Assembly: GCA_037721215.1 (NCBI GenBank)
Contig: JBBJNV010000006.1
Span: 62,001 to 126,000 of the forward strand
Source of the DNA: Gemmatimonadaceae bacterium
GTDB taxonomy: Bacteria; Gemmatimonadota; Gemmatimonadetes; Gemmatimonadales; Gemmatimonadaceae
DNA length: 64,000 nt
Direction: 5' to 3'
This document shows positions 44,020 to 52,887 of this stretch, in pieces. Position 1 is the first letter of the stretch; the number at the start of each line of letters is the position of its first letter. The position numbers and the translations under genes were made by a program. A model generated the notes under the pieces. The model was not told the DNA's origin and ran no database searches. It saw nothing but the letters and a program-made list of their open reading frames with translations.

Positions 44020-45531
44020 ATGGCAGAGCGCATTCGAACACGTTTTCTCGTTGTGGGAAGCGGAGTTGCCGGACTGCATACGGCGTGGCGTGCGTCGGCG
44101 GATGACGATGTGATGGTGCTTACCAAAAGATCGCTTTTCGACAGCGCAACCGCGTATGCACAGGGCGGCATTGCGGCCGCTCTAGGCGCCGGAGATTCAC
44201 CGGAGCTGCACCGCAAGGACACCCTTGCCGCAGGGGCGGCGCTCTGCGACGCGAAAGCGGTCGAGATCCTGGTGGAAGAAGGGCCGGCAAGAGTACGAGA
44301 GCTTCACACCGCGGGCGCTGATTTCGACCTCGAGCCCGGCGGTGGATTCAAGCTGGGGCGGGAAGCCGCGCATTCACGCCGGAGAATCGTTCACGCGCAC
44401 GGCGATCAGACAGGCGCCGAGGTCGCGCGTACCCTCATCGAGCGGGTCAGGGGCAGCAGACGCGTCGAGGTTCTGGAACGAACGCGCGTCCTGGACCTGA
44501 TCGTGAGTGATGGAATATGCCGCGGAATCCGGGCCATGAAATCGGGTGTACCGATTGAAATCATCGCTGACGCCACCGTTCTCGCCACAGGCGGCTGTGG
44601 CCAGGTTTACAAGTACACTACCAATCCGCAGGTGGCGACGGGGGACGGTTTCGCAATCGCGCACCGTGCCGGTGTCCGGCTGGCCGATATGGAGTTCGTG
44701 CAGTTTCATCCAACGGCACTTGAGACCCCGGAGAATCCGCTTGCCCTCGTTTCCGAGGCGGTGCGTGGCGAAGGGGCAGTGCTGGTAAACGATGACGGCG
44801 TCCGGTTCATGCTCAAGCGGCACAAGCTTGCTGAGCTCGCACCGAGAGACGTCGTGGCGCGGGAAATCTTCCGGGAGCGCGCGAAGGGCCGTGGAGTATG
44901 GCTCGATGCGCGCCATCTGAAGAGCTCGTTCAGGAAGCGGTTCCCGGGCATCTTTGCATTGTGCAAGGCGCGCGGAATCGACGCCTCGAAGGAGCTCATC
45001 CCCGTGATTCCAGCCGCCCACTACATGATGGGGGGAATAGTCACCGATCTGATTGGACGTTCGAGTCTTTCGCGCCTTTACGCCTGCGGTGAGGTGTCGC
45101 GCACGGGGGTGCACGGCGCCAACCGTCTCGCGTCCAACTCACTGCTCGAGGGCCTGGTCTTCGCAGAACGTGTTGCCCGGGATCTCATTGCAACACCGGT
45201 ATTGAAGGGTGTCCCGAGGAAAAAATCCTGGGACGCCCCACCACTAGACGATCGCGGCGCGGCGCAGGTGGCAGCAGACGACGTCCGGAGCGTGATGTGG
45301 GAGCATGCCGGAATCAATCGTACCGCGAAGGGCTTGCGCGCCTGCATCGGCCTGCTGGCGGCGATCGAAAAACGATTGCCCGCCGGAGCCACCGAAGAAG
45401 CAAATCTCATCGACACCGCCCGTCTCATCACCGAGGCGGCGCTGCTGAGACGGGAGTCGAGGGGCGGTCATTTCAGAACCGACTTTCCCCATGCCAAGCG
45501 CAAATGGCGCGGTCGTCACATAGAATGGTAG
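44020..45531 (+). CDS. nadB: L-aspartate oxidase
   Basis: NadB oxidises L-aspartate to iminoaspartate with FAD, the first step of bacterial NAD synthesis. From ATG 44020 the protein is 503 residues. The FAD-binding start is FLVVGSGVAGLHTAWRA, then SLFDSATAYAQGGIAAALG, the catalytic region TGGCGQVYKYTTNP, FVQFHPTAL, ARGIDASKELIPVIPAAHYMMGG and GVHGANRLASNSLLEGLVF. A longer ATG at 43939 would add 27 residues lying in the promoter region toward the importer operon. nadA begins two bases after the stop. Confidence 0.95.
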   Translation: MAERIRTRFLVVGSGVAGLHTAWRASADDDVMVLTKRSLFDSATAYAQGGIAAALGAGDSPELHRKDTLAAGAALCDAKAVEILVEEGPARVRELHTAGADFDLEPGGGFKLGREAAHSRRRIVHAHGDQTGAEVARTLIERVRGSRRVEVLERTRVLDLIVSDGICRGIRAMKSGVPIEIIADATVLATGGCGQVYKYTTNPQVATGDGFAIAHRAGVRLADMEFVQFHPTALETPENPLALVSEAVRGEGAVLVNDDGVRFMLKRHKLAELAPRDVVAREIFRERAKGRGVWLDARHLKSSFRKRFPGIFALCKARGIDASKELIPVIPAAHYMMGGIVTDLIGRSSLSRLYACGEVSRTGVHGANRLASNSLLEGLVFAERVARDLIATPVLKGVPRKKSWDAPPLDDRGAAQVAADDVRSVMWEHAGINRTAKGLRACIGLLAAIEKRLPAGATEEANLIDTARLITEAALLRRESRGGHFRTDFPHAKRKWRGRHIEW

Positions 45532-45532
45532 G

Positions 45533-46552
45533 ATGATGACAACTGTTACCGGTAACGACGTCGGGGGGCTCCAGGCCGAGATCAAGGCGCTTGCCCGTCA
45601 CCGAAACGCGGTGATTCTCGCGCATAACTACGAGCGTCCTGAGGTGCAGGACGTCGCTGACTACGTCGGGGACTCGCTCGGCCTGAGCCGCGAGGCCGCC
45701 AAGACGAGCGCCGACATCATCGTGTTCTGCGGCGTGCACTTCATGGCGGAAACGGCGGCAATTCTGTCGCCGGCGAAGCAGGTGTTGCTGCCGGACATGG
45801 CAGCCGGTTGCTCGCTCGCGGCAACAATCGACGGCGACCAGCTTCGTGAATGGAAAGCCGAGCATCCCGGTGCGGTAGTAGTGTCGTACGTGAACACGAC
45901 TGCTGACGTGAAAGCGGAGAGTGACTACTGCTGCACCTCGGGCAATGCCGTAGAGATCGTGAACTCGATCGCGGCCGATACGGAAATTCTTTTTCTCCCG
46001 GACATGTTCCTTGGCGCCCACGTACGCCGCGTTACCGGCAGGCAGAACATGCATGTGTGGATGGGCGAATGTCACGTTCACGCGGGCATCGATCCCGAGC
46101 ATATCAGTCTTCGCAGGGCGGAATATCCCGGTGCGGAATTCCTGATCCATCCGGAGTGCGGCTGCGCGACGAGCACGGTCGAAGCGGTGTCGGCGGGGGA
46201 CATCGACCCGGAAGGAATTCAGATCCTTTCGACGGAAGGGATGATCAACCGGCCGAAGATATCGGACGCGAGCGAGTTCATAGTCGCGACGGAAGTTGGA
46301 ATATTGCATCGGCTGAGGCGTGAGAATCCGACAAAGACTTTCATTCCGGCGAGCGAGCTGGCGGTGTGCGCCTACATGAAGGTGACGACGTTGCCCAAGG
46401 TTCTGCGCTCGCTCGAGCGGCTGGAGCATCGCATCGAGGTCGCTCCGGCAACTGCGGCCAGAGCGCGAAAGGCAATCGAGCGAATGGTGGCGATAGGCGG
46501 CAACACGCCGCTGTCACTGAAACCGGAAACGACCGAGGATCCCGGCGAGTGA
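45533..46552 (+). CDS. nadA: Quinolinate synthase
   Basis: NadA condenses iminoaspartate with dihydroxyacetone phosphate to quinolinate, using a [4Fe-4S] cluster. The 339-residue protein has AVILAHNYERPEVQDVADYVGDSLGLS, then FCGVHFMAETAAIL, LPDMAAGCSLA, the CCTSGNAVE region and HPECGCATS. Cluster cysteines are at the AAGCSL, CCTSGN and HPECGC spots. It lies between nadB and nadC, giving the classic order. A second ATG three bases in (45536) is an equally possible start. Confidence 0.95.
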   Translation: MMTTVTGNDVGGLQAEIKALARHRNAVILAHNYERPEVQDVADYVGDSLGLSREAAKTSADIIVFCGVHFMAETAAILSPAKQVLLPDMAAGCSLAATIDGDQLREWKAEHPGAVVVSYVNTTADVKAESDYCCTSGNAVEIVNSIAADTEILFLPDMFLGAHVRRVTGRQNMHVWMGECHVHAGIDPEHISLRRAEYPGAEFLIHPECGCATSTVEAVSAGDIDPEGIQILSTEGMINRPKISDASEFIVATEVGILHRLRRENPTKTFIPASELAVCAYMKVTTLPKVLRSLERLEHRIEVAPATAARARKAIERMVAIGGNTPLSLKPETTEDPGE

Positions 46553-47457
46553 CTCAGCGGAGCCGGCGCATTGCACTGCTGGCGGAGCGTGGTTTCGTGG
46601 CCGCGGGTGCGCTGCGCTTTCCATATGCGAGGCTGATGACATCCACGATCGTGCGCGAGGCACTTGAAGAAGATGCGGCCGACAACGACATCACTTCAAT
46701 CGCAACGGTAGTCTCTGACCGGCGCGCGCGCTGCACGGTGGTGGCTCGCGAGGGCGGCATCATCGCCGGTATTCCGCTCGCTCGCGAGGCGTTCAAGCAG
46801 CGCAACCCGAGGGCGGCAGTGCGCCATACGGTGAAAGACGGAGGGCGGGCTGAAGCGGGCACGCAGGTGCTGTTTATCACCGGTCATGCGCGCGGATTAC
46901 TCTCGGCGGAACGTGTCGCCCTGAATTTCATGCAGCGCCTGTCCGGTGTCGCCACGCTCACCGCTCAGTTCGTGAATGCTGTCCAGGGGACGGGTGCGCG
47001 GATTCTGGATACACGGAAGACAACACCCGGGTGGCGCAGGCTCGAGAAATACGCGGTCCGCGCGGGTGGCGGTATGAATCATCGGATGGACCTCGCCGCG
47101 GCGGTGCTGATCAAAGACAATCACCTGGCTTCATTAGATGGTCAGATCGCGATGGCGGTGAAGCGGGCTCGTGATGTTGCGCCGGCGGACACTCCTGTTG
47201 AAGTGGAGTGCGACAGGATCGAGCAGGTGCTTGACGCGATTGGTGCGGAGGCGGAAATCATCATGCTCGACAACATGAGTGTGGAGGACATGCGCGAGGC
47301 CGTGGAACTGATCGATGGCCGCGCTGTCACTGAAGCGTCGGGCGGGGTGACACTCGATACGGTGCGCGGGATTGCGAAAACGGGGGTTGACTGGATCTCA
47401 GTGGGAGCCCTCACACACTCGGCGAAAGCGCTGGACCTGGGCCTGGATTTCGAGTGA
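46549..47457 (+). CDS. nadC: Nicotinate-nucleotide pyrophosphorylase (carboxylating)
   Basis: NadC converts quinolinate and PRPP to nicotinate mononucleotide, CO2 and pyrophosphate, completing the three-gene pathway. From GTG 46549 it is 302 residues. Marks are LEEDAADNDITS, FMQRLSGVATLTAQFV, ILDTRKTTPGWRRLEKYAVRAGGGMNHR (PRPP/quinolinate contacts), LIKDNHLA, EVECDR, IIMLDNMS, EASGGV and ISVGALTHSA. The GTG overlaps the nadA stop by 4 bp; GTG 46597 and ATG 46636 are other possible starts. Residues before LEEDAADND (RFPYARLMTSTIVREA) fit a normal NadC N-terminus, which argues against 46636. Confidence 0.94.
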   Translation: MTQRSRRIALLAERGFVAAGALRFPYARLMTSTIVREALEEDAADNDITSIATVVSDRRARCTVVAREGGIIAGIPLAREAFKQRNPRAAVRHTVKDGGRAEAGTQVLFITGHARGLLSAERVALNFMQRLSGVATLTAQFVNAVQGTGARILDTRKTTPGWRRLEKYAVRAGGGMNHRMDLAAAVLIKDNHLASLDGQIAMAVKRARDVAPADTPVEVECDRIEQVLDAIGAEAEIIMLDNMSVEDMREAVELIDGRAVTEASGGVTLDTVRGIAKTGVDWISVGALTHSAKALDLGLDFE

Positions 47458-47501
47458 CCTGAACTGCGTCTGCTCCGTTAAGGATTCCTATCGCTAACGT
47501 A

Positions 47502-48461
47502 TTGATTTCCGCGGTCCTTTACTCCGGGATAATACTCGCCTTCCTCGGCATTATTATGGCGATCAGGCCGATTCGTCGTTTCGGGTTTCGAATGCGACGA
47601 CAAGGCGTTGCCGTCCTCGTTGGTGGAGTTTGCTTCGTGATGGCAGCTTATTTTCTCCCAGCTCACGAACAGCGCATTACTGACCCAGTCACCCGCCTCG
47701 ACGAGTTCGTGCCCGTCTGGGAATTCAGCGAGTTCCACGAGATAAAAATTGCGGCTCCTCCTGAGCGCGTGTACGCAGCAGTCAAAAGCGTCCAGGCTGA
47801 CGAGATAGCGCTGTTCAACGCGCTTACGTGGATCCGCCGTGGCGGCCGGGAACTGCCGGAAAGCGTTCTCAACGCAGGAGTGCAGAAACCATTGCTCGAT
47901 GTAGCCACTCAAAGCAATTTCATCTGGCTCGCCGATGAAGCGCCACGGGAGCTGGTGATTGGCACGATCATCGCCGCGCCTCCCCGTGTTGCACGAGACC
48001 TGACACCCGCATTGTTCCGCAAGCGAGTATCGCACCGGCTTACACTTGCCGCCATGAACTTTGCGGTGCATCCCGACGGTTCCGGCGGGTCGATCGTGTC
48101 GACCGAAACGCGAGTGCATGCCAACAATCCCGCTTCGCGTCGCGCCTTTGCGGTGTACTGGCGATTGATCTATCCGGGAAGTGCCGTTATCCGCCGCATG
48201 TGGCTTCGTGCAGTCGAACGCCGGGCAATGGCGCCGGTGCGAATGTCAAAGGATTGCATCCACCACGAAATATCCCTTCGCCTCACGTACCGCGCCGGCA
48301 ACTGCCAAACGCGTCTCATCAATCGTCTCAGACACCCCGCCGAGCATCTCGCGGCTGGCGCGAAAGCGCATTCCCGACTCCACGCAGAAGAGATCGCACA
48401 TCGACAGCTCGCGCTCAGTGTCCTTCAGCCCATTCGTGTGAATCAGACGTTGCGTGCGTGA
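47502..48461 (+). CDS. SRPBCC-like membrane protein reading into the antisense of the next gene
   Basis: This 319-residue frame starts at TTG 47502, with AAGGA about 17 bases before, so the start is uncertain. It has two N-terminal helices (about 1-19 and 36-50), then a periplasmic-like domain with FHEIKIAAPPERVYAAVKSV, LFNALTWIRRGG, VGTIIAAPP-type strands, MNFAVHPDG and STETRVHANNPASRRAFAVYW. The opening and strand order fit the START/SRPBCC fold, which binds lipids or hydrophobic ligands. The domain appears to end near residue 245; the last 73 residues (from about 48246) are low in hydrophobics and lie opposite the acyl-CoA dehydrogenase C-terminus. Function is unknown. Confidence 0.65.
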   Translation: MISAVLYSGIILAFLGIIMAIRPIRRFGFRMRRQGVAVLVGGVCFVMAAYFLPAHEQRITDPVTRLDEFVPVWEFSEFHEIKIAAPPERVYAAVKSVQADEIALFNALTWIRRGGRELPESVLNAGVQKPLLDVATQSNFIWLADEAPRELVIGTIIAAPPRVARDLTPALFRKRVSHRLTLAAMNFAVHPDGSGGSIVSTETRVHANNPASRRAFAVYWRLIYPGSAVIRRMWLRAVERRAMAPVRMSKDCIHHEISLRLTYRAGNCQTRLINRLRHPAEHLAAGAKAHSRLHAEEIAHRQLALSVLQPIRVNQTLRA

Positions 48462-50015
48462 AATCACGCATGCAGTAGCCAGCAGCTCGATGGCCATGTT
48501 GGCCAGCCGTTCGAGCACGAGCTGCCTGTCGACAATATCGCTGCGGTGTTTCATGATCGCCCTGTCCGTCGCGACCTTCAGCTCGGCGACGTGCTTCTCG
48601 AAATACTCCTTGTGCTTCCTGAGGCGAGGGTGCAGAACTGCATCGAGGGTCGCAGTTGCGCCCAGACGGCTGCGAATGCGCGAGGTGGCGTAACCGCTGA
48701 GGAGCCCGAGATTGCGCAATGGTCGCCGCAACGCCGTGCCTACTTCCTTTAGTGACTCCGCCGGACCCTGTACGCCGTTCAGCGCAATGAACAGGCGGAG
48801 CACTTCATTCGCACCTTCGAAGATCCGGTTGATCCTCGCGTCACGGAGCAGCCTTTCATACGGGTATGGCTTGACGAAACCGCGGCCCCCCGCGACCTGC
48901 ACCATCTCGTCGGTCGCTTCCCAGATCAGCTCGCTTGCGAAGACCTTTGCGCATGCGGCCTCGAGTGAGAAATCCGTTTCCGCGGAGCGGTCGGCAAGCG
49001 ACGCAAGTACGCCAAGCATCGAGTCGCTCGCGTAGGCGGCGGCAGCAAGGTGGGCCATCTTGCGCTGCGTGATCTCGAAGTGTGCGAGCGGATGGCCGAA
49101 CTGAATCCGTTGTTCGGCATACGTCGCCATCTCGCTCACCATGCGTTTCGCTCCTCCGGTACAGCCGGCGGCAAGCGTCAGACGACCTGCATTCAGTACA
49201 TGCACCGCAACCGTAAACCCCTTTCCCACCGAACCGAGCACATGGTCCGCAGGCACTTCGAGGTTTTCGTAGAGCAGCTCCGCCTGGGTCGAACCACGAA
49301 TACCCAGTTTCTGTACAGTTCCCAAAACCTTGAAGCCCGGCATGTCCGGCCGAATGATGAATGCTGTTGACCGCATCACCATCTCGCCGCGACGCTCGAC
49401 CGGGGTCTGCGCAAAGGTGGCGATCACGCCCGCGCGATGACCGTTGCCGATCCATATCTTGTGGCCATCCAGAATCCATTGGCTCCCATCGGAATGCAGG
49501 CGAGCCGTAGTTCTGATGTTCTGCGCGTCCGACCCCGTTTCCGGTTCAGTGAGAGCATATGCGGCGAGTGTATCCCCGCGGGCGAGCATGGGGAGATACC
49601 GTTCCTTTTGCTCGTCGTTGCCATACAGAACAATTGCCTTCGATCCAAGGCCGCAGTGAACCCCAACCAGAACCGCCACTGACGAATCGATGGCGGAGAT
49701 GTGCTCGAATACCCTGGCCCATGCAGTAGCTGAGAGCTCGAGCCCTCCGTATTGCTTCGGTATGGTAAGTCCGAGCATCCCGGTACGGCCGAGCTCGCTG
49801 ATGACATCGTCGCTGATACTTTCTTCGTCATCGAACCGGCTGGGGTCGATGAGGCCGGAGTCATGCATCCTGTCGAGGTCGGCAATGAGGCGACTTACCA
49901 GCTTCGATTCGGCGGGATCGCGATCTTGGAGTGGCGGGGGGAAGGGAAACAGCAGCGAGTCGTGAACTACGCCGGCGAAAACTCCGCGCGTAAACGACGG
50001 TTTTATGTCATTCAC
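48246..50015 (-). CDS. Acyl-CoA dehydrogenase (VLCAD/ACAD9-like)
   Basis: This FAD enzyme introduces the 2,3-double bond in long-chain acyl-CoA. The 589-residue length includes a C-terminal extension of about 180 residues beyond the usual 380-residue core, as in VLCAD and ACAD9. Core marks: MLGLTIPKQYGGLELSATAW, YALTEPETGSDAQNIRTTA, WIGNGHRAG, LGIRGSTQAELLYENLEVP, RIQFGHPLAHFEITQRKMA, QVAGGRGFVKPYPYERLLRD, INRIFEGANEVLRLFIAL, with the catalytic Glu in FEGANE. The C-terminal helices would bind membranes in the human relative. The start ATG overlaps the stop of the upstream two-helix gene. Confidence 0.93.
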   Translation of the reverse strand: MNDIKPSFTRGVFAGVVHDSLLFPFPPPLQDRDPAESKLVSRLIADLDRMHDSGLIDPSRFDDEESISDDVISELGRTGMLGLTIPKQYGGLELSATAWARVFEHISAIDSSVAVLVGVHCGLGSKAIVLYGNDEQKERYLPMLARGDTLAAYALTEPETGSDAQNIRTTARLHSDGSQWILDGHKIWIGNGHRAGVIATFAQTPVERRGEMVMRSTAFIIRPDMPGFKVLGTVQKLGIRGSTQAELLYENLEVPADHVLGSVGKGFTVAVHVLNAGRLTLAAGCTGGAKRMVSEMATYAEQRIQFGHPLAHFEITQRKMAHLAAAAYASDSMLGVLASLADRSAETDFSLEAACAKVFASELIWEATDEMVQVAGGRGFVKPYPYERLLRDARINRIFEGANEVLRLFIALNGVQGPAESLKEVGTALRRPLRNLGLLSGYATSRIRSRLGATATLDAVLHPRLRKHKEYFEKHVAELKVATDRAIMKHRSDIVDRQLVLERLANMAIELLATACVISRTQRLIHTNGLKDTERELSMCDLFCVESGMRFRASREMLGGVSETIDETRLAVAGAVREAKGYFVVDAIL

Positions 50016-50461
50016 GCAGTATCGGCCTGCCGGCGAAGCCAGCGCCAGTGCGTCACGAACAGAGCCGTCGCGATCAGTATCATAAGAACGCTGGAAACCA
50101 GTGACCGCATTGCACGAAACTTCACATGAGCGGATTGGTCGCTGCGCTCGTCATCGAACATCCGTCGGAGTTCGGCATCGCTGTACGCTGGTCTTGCGGG
50201 GGCACCGACGGTGTCGGGTACCATTGGCACCATCGTCGGCGCCGGGCGTTGGCGCGACCAGCGCTGTTCTCCACGATCCCGTTTGTAGTTCTCGAACGAG
50301 GTCAGGGAAACGCTGCCCGTCCCATACTGATCCGCGCGCAACGGCTCGCTCATATCGAACACGGCATCAATCAGTCGGTTCGCGGAGATAAGCAACGTCA
50401 CAACTGCAATGAGGCACACGGCATAGCCGTACATCTGCGCAATTCTGCCCGAACGTTCCAT
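50012..50461 (-). CDS. Small two-helix membrane protein, unknown
   Basis: From ATG 50461 this 149-residue protein has a helix near the start (YAVCLIAVVTLLISANRLIDAVF), a 70-residue polar middle (RSRQRPAP-type, APARPAYSDAELRRMFDDE) and a second helix (LVSSVLMILIATALFVTHWRWLRR). A longer frame to 50644 would overlap the YyaL gene and is unlikely. The stop-start ATGA overlap with the acyl-CoA dehydrogenase points to coupling, so it may anchor or modulate that enzyme at the membrane. I recognise no named family. Confidence 0.7.
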   Translation of the reverse strand: MERSGRIAQMYGYAVCLIAVVTLLISANRLIDAVFDMSEPLRADQYGTGSVSLTSFENYKRDRGEQRWSRQRPAPTMVPMVPDTVGAPARPAYSDAELRRMFDDERSDQSAHVKFRAMRSLVSSVLMILIATALFVTHWRWLRRQADTA

Positions 50462-50483
50462 GCGCTTTCTCCGCGATCGAGGG

Positions 50484-52568
50484 TCAGATGGGGATGCGGC
50501 CCGCGGCTTCGAGCTGGCCAGCGAGAACCGCCGGGTCTGTCGCAGGTTCGTCGCACGTGTACGACCGGCACACGTACGCTGTTGCCTTGCCCGAATGCGC
50601 CTCTCGTCCCTCCATGAGCGCAATGCCGGTGCCTGCATCGGCACCCCCCGCCAGAATCAGCGAGGGAACGTAGTGACTGGCGACTTCGTGCTCCAGCAGC
50701 TTGAAGCTCCTGTCGTTTCGATCCCCTGTGATTGCCACTTCCACCGCGCCATGGACAGCCATGTCCGCTGCGCCGAGCAGATGGCCGAACGAGCCTGGAT
50801 GCTGCGTGAGGAAGCTGGCGAGCGTTTCGATCACAAACGTGGCGCGCCTCCGCATCTCCGGATCGTGACGCAGCTCCGAAAGCGTGAGCAGCAGATCCAC
50901 AGCGAGCGATGTGCCCGAAGGGATGGCATTGTCGGTGACTTCACGCGGCCGGGTGATGAGCGGTTCGGCATCGCGCGCGGTGTCGAAGAAGGCGCCAAGG
51001 TCTTCGTCCCAGAACCATTCGATCATCGATCCCGCGATCGCCGTCGCGCGCTCGATCCAGACCGCGTCGAACGTCAGTTCGTAGAGCGCCACGAAGCCGA
51101 GCGCCACGGCCGCGTGGTCTTCGAGAAAGCCGCCGATTCGGGATTCACCGTTCTTATGCGAACGCATCACACGCCCGTCCCGCACCAGCTCCCGCAAAAG
51201 AAATTCGCCGTTATTGATCGCGAGCCGGGTGAAGGTGGCGTTTTCGAATGCCCGTGCAGCGGTCGCGAGTCCACGGAGCATCAGCCCGTTCCATCCCGCC
51301 AGAATCTTGTCATCGAGGCCGGGCCAGACTCTCTTCGCACGCACATCGTACAACTTTGTTCTGGCGTCATCCAGCGTGCATTCGAACTGAGGCAGCGGCG
51401 TGCCCGCGCGTGCAGCCATCGAGGCACGATCGGCGCGGACGTTGAGGATGTTGGCGCCCTCGAAATTGCCACCGGGGGTAACGCCGTAGTATGAGGTTAC
51501 GGCGGGCGAATCAGTGCCGAGCAGTGCGTCCAGCTCCTGCTGGCTCCAGACATAAAATTTGCCTTCGTGGCCTTCGCTGTCCGCATCGAGTGACGAAAAA
51601 AAGCCCCCTTCCGGCGATGTCATCTCCCGCGCGAGCCACTCCACCGTCTCTTCGGTTACGCGCTTCACCTCGGCATCGCCGGTAGCCTGCCAGAGGTGCG
51701 CACCGAACCGCACGAGAAGCGCGTTGTCGTAGAGCATTTTCTCGAAGTGGGGAACAAGCCAGATCGCGTCGACCGTGTACCTGTGGAAACCGCCGCCGAT
51801 CTGGTCGTAGATACCGCCGCGGGCCATTTTAAGAAACGAATCGTGGGCGATCTCCAGCGCGTACTCGGTGCCGGTGCGCGTACCGTACCGCAGCAGAAAA
51901 TCGAGAGTCATGGTCTGCGGAAACTTGGGAGCGCCGTCGAACCCCCCATGGCGCACATCGTGCCGCCGGGCGATGCCCCGATACGCGAGGTCGAGAGTAT
52001 GGGGATTGACCGGTCCTTCGCTCCGGGCCTGCATCCGCGACGCGCTGTAGATCTCGCCAAGCTGCGCCGATGTCGCGGCGATACTATCCCTCTTGTTTGC
52101 GTAGGCATCGGCGACAGAATTGAGCACGCGGGTGAACGACGGCATGCCCTGTCGCTCCTGCGGAGGAAAGTATGTGCCCCCGTAGAATGGGGTTCCCTCC
52201 GGCGTGAGAAACATCGTCATCGGCCACCCGCCATGGCCGGTGAGAGCCTGAACCGCCTGCATGTAGATGCCGTCGAGATCCGGCCGTTCCTCCCTGTCCA
52301 CCTTGATATTGATGAATCGCTCGTTCATGACAGCCGCGGTCGCCTCGTCCTCGAACGACTCGTGCGCCATGACGTGACACCAGTGACAGGCGGCATATCC
52401 TATACTCAGCAGAATCGGCTTGTCATCAGTTTTCGCCCTTTCGAGGGCCTCGGTTCCCCACGGGTACCAGTCAACCGGATTCGCCGCATGCTGCAGCAGG
52501 TACGGACTGGTCTCTTTCGACAGCCTGTTCAGCTTCATGGGGTCGCTCTGCCCGGCCGGTGTTGCCAT
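50484..52568 (-). CDS. YyaL-type thioredoxin-fold and glycosidase-like protein (SSP411/DUF255)
   Basis: This 694-residue protein begins with a thioredoxin-fold domain that includes [45 protein letters not shown] with [20 protein letters not shown] and [24 protein letters not shown]. The rest is an alpha/alpha toroid like N-acylglucosamine epimerases, with [26 protein letters not shown] and [13 protein letters not shown]. This is the spermatogenesis-associated protein 20 / YyaL family, found widely but with no agreed reaction. The ATG at 52538 ([15 protein letters not shown]) is an alternative start. It is divergent from the M20 dipeptidase gene. Confidence 0.9.
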   Translation of the reverse strand: MATPAGQSDPMKLNRLSKETSPYLLQHAANPVDWYPWGTEALERAKTDDKPILLSIGYAACHWCHVMAHESFEDEATAAVMNERFINIKVDREERPDLDGIYMQAVQALTGHGGWPMTMFLTPEGTPFYGGTYFPPQERQGMPSFTRVLNSVADAYANKRDSIAATSAQLGEIYSASRMQARSEGPVNPHTLDLAYRGIARRHDVRHGGFDGAPKFPQTMTLDFLLRYGTRTGTEYALEIAHDSFLKMARGGIYDQIGGGFHRYTVDAIWLVPHFEKMLYDNALLVRFGAHLWQATGDAEVKRVTEETVEWLAREMTSPEGGFFSSLDADSEGHEGKFYVWSQQELDALLGTDSPAVTSYYGVTPGGNFEGANILNVRADRASMAARAGTPLPQFECTLDDARTKLYDVRAKRVWPGLDDKILAGWNGLMLRGLATAARAFENATFTRLAINNGEFLLRELVRDGRVMRSHKNGESRIGGFLEDHAAVALGFVALYELTFDAVWIERATAIAGSMIEWFWDEDLGAFFDTARDAEPLITRPREVTDNAIPSGTSLAVDLLLTLSELRHDPEMRRRATFVIETLASFLTQHPGSFGHLLGAADMAVHGAVEVAITGDRNDRSFKLLEHEVASHYVPSLILAGGADAGTGIALMEGREAHSGKATAYVCRSYTCDEPATDPAVLAGQLEAAGRIPI

Positions 52569-52887
52569 GCTGTCAGTATACTCAAACCGCGCGGACGCGC
52601 GCTCGCCTGGCGCTTGTTATGTGCTGCTACTGCGGATCGAGGACAACAAACGGGGCGGACTGCGGACGAACTGCGGATTCTAACTGCTGACAAGGGCAAC
52701 GAAAGCCGCCGGCCATCAGCCCGCTGTGATCGCCGTCAGCTTCCAGCCCACTGCGGTGTACTGCGGACTGCCCAAGGCCCGGCCCCTGTCCGAAGTTCGC
52801 AGTAGGTTTCCCAATTCGCAGTCAGTCAGCAGTCCGGGTTCGGTCAGCCCTGAGTCCGCAGTCACACCCCCCAATCCGCCCCCAAAT
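52569..52887. repeat. Repeat-rich divergent intergenic region
   Basis: This 319-bp gap between the YyaL and dipeptidase genes contains no plausible gene. It holds repeated ACTGCGG words (at 52629, 52659, 52670, 52750 and 52760) and the reverse-oriented CGCAGT words (at about 52798, 52817 and 52856), so the two sets could fold on each other. Part of it reads as a frame fused to the dipeptidase but has no conserved content. I see no clear -10/-35 pair. Confidence 0.6.

Noticed and set aside
50462-50644. Longer N-terminus for the two-helix membrane protein
   Set aside because: It would overlap the YyaL coding end by 161 bp and is Arg-rich without pattern.
51696-52805. 369-residue plus-strand frame opposite the YyaL gene
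   Set aside because: Arg/Pro-rich translation without motifs; the opposite strand encodes a well-conserved protein.
52726-52887. Longer N-terminus for the M20 dipeptidase
   Set aside because: The extra 54 residues come from the ACTGCGG repeat region and carry no conserved sequence.
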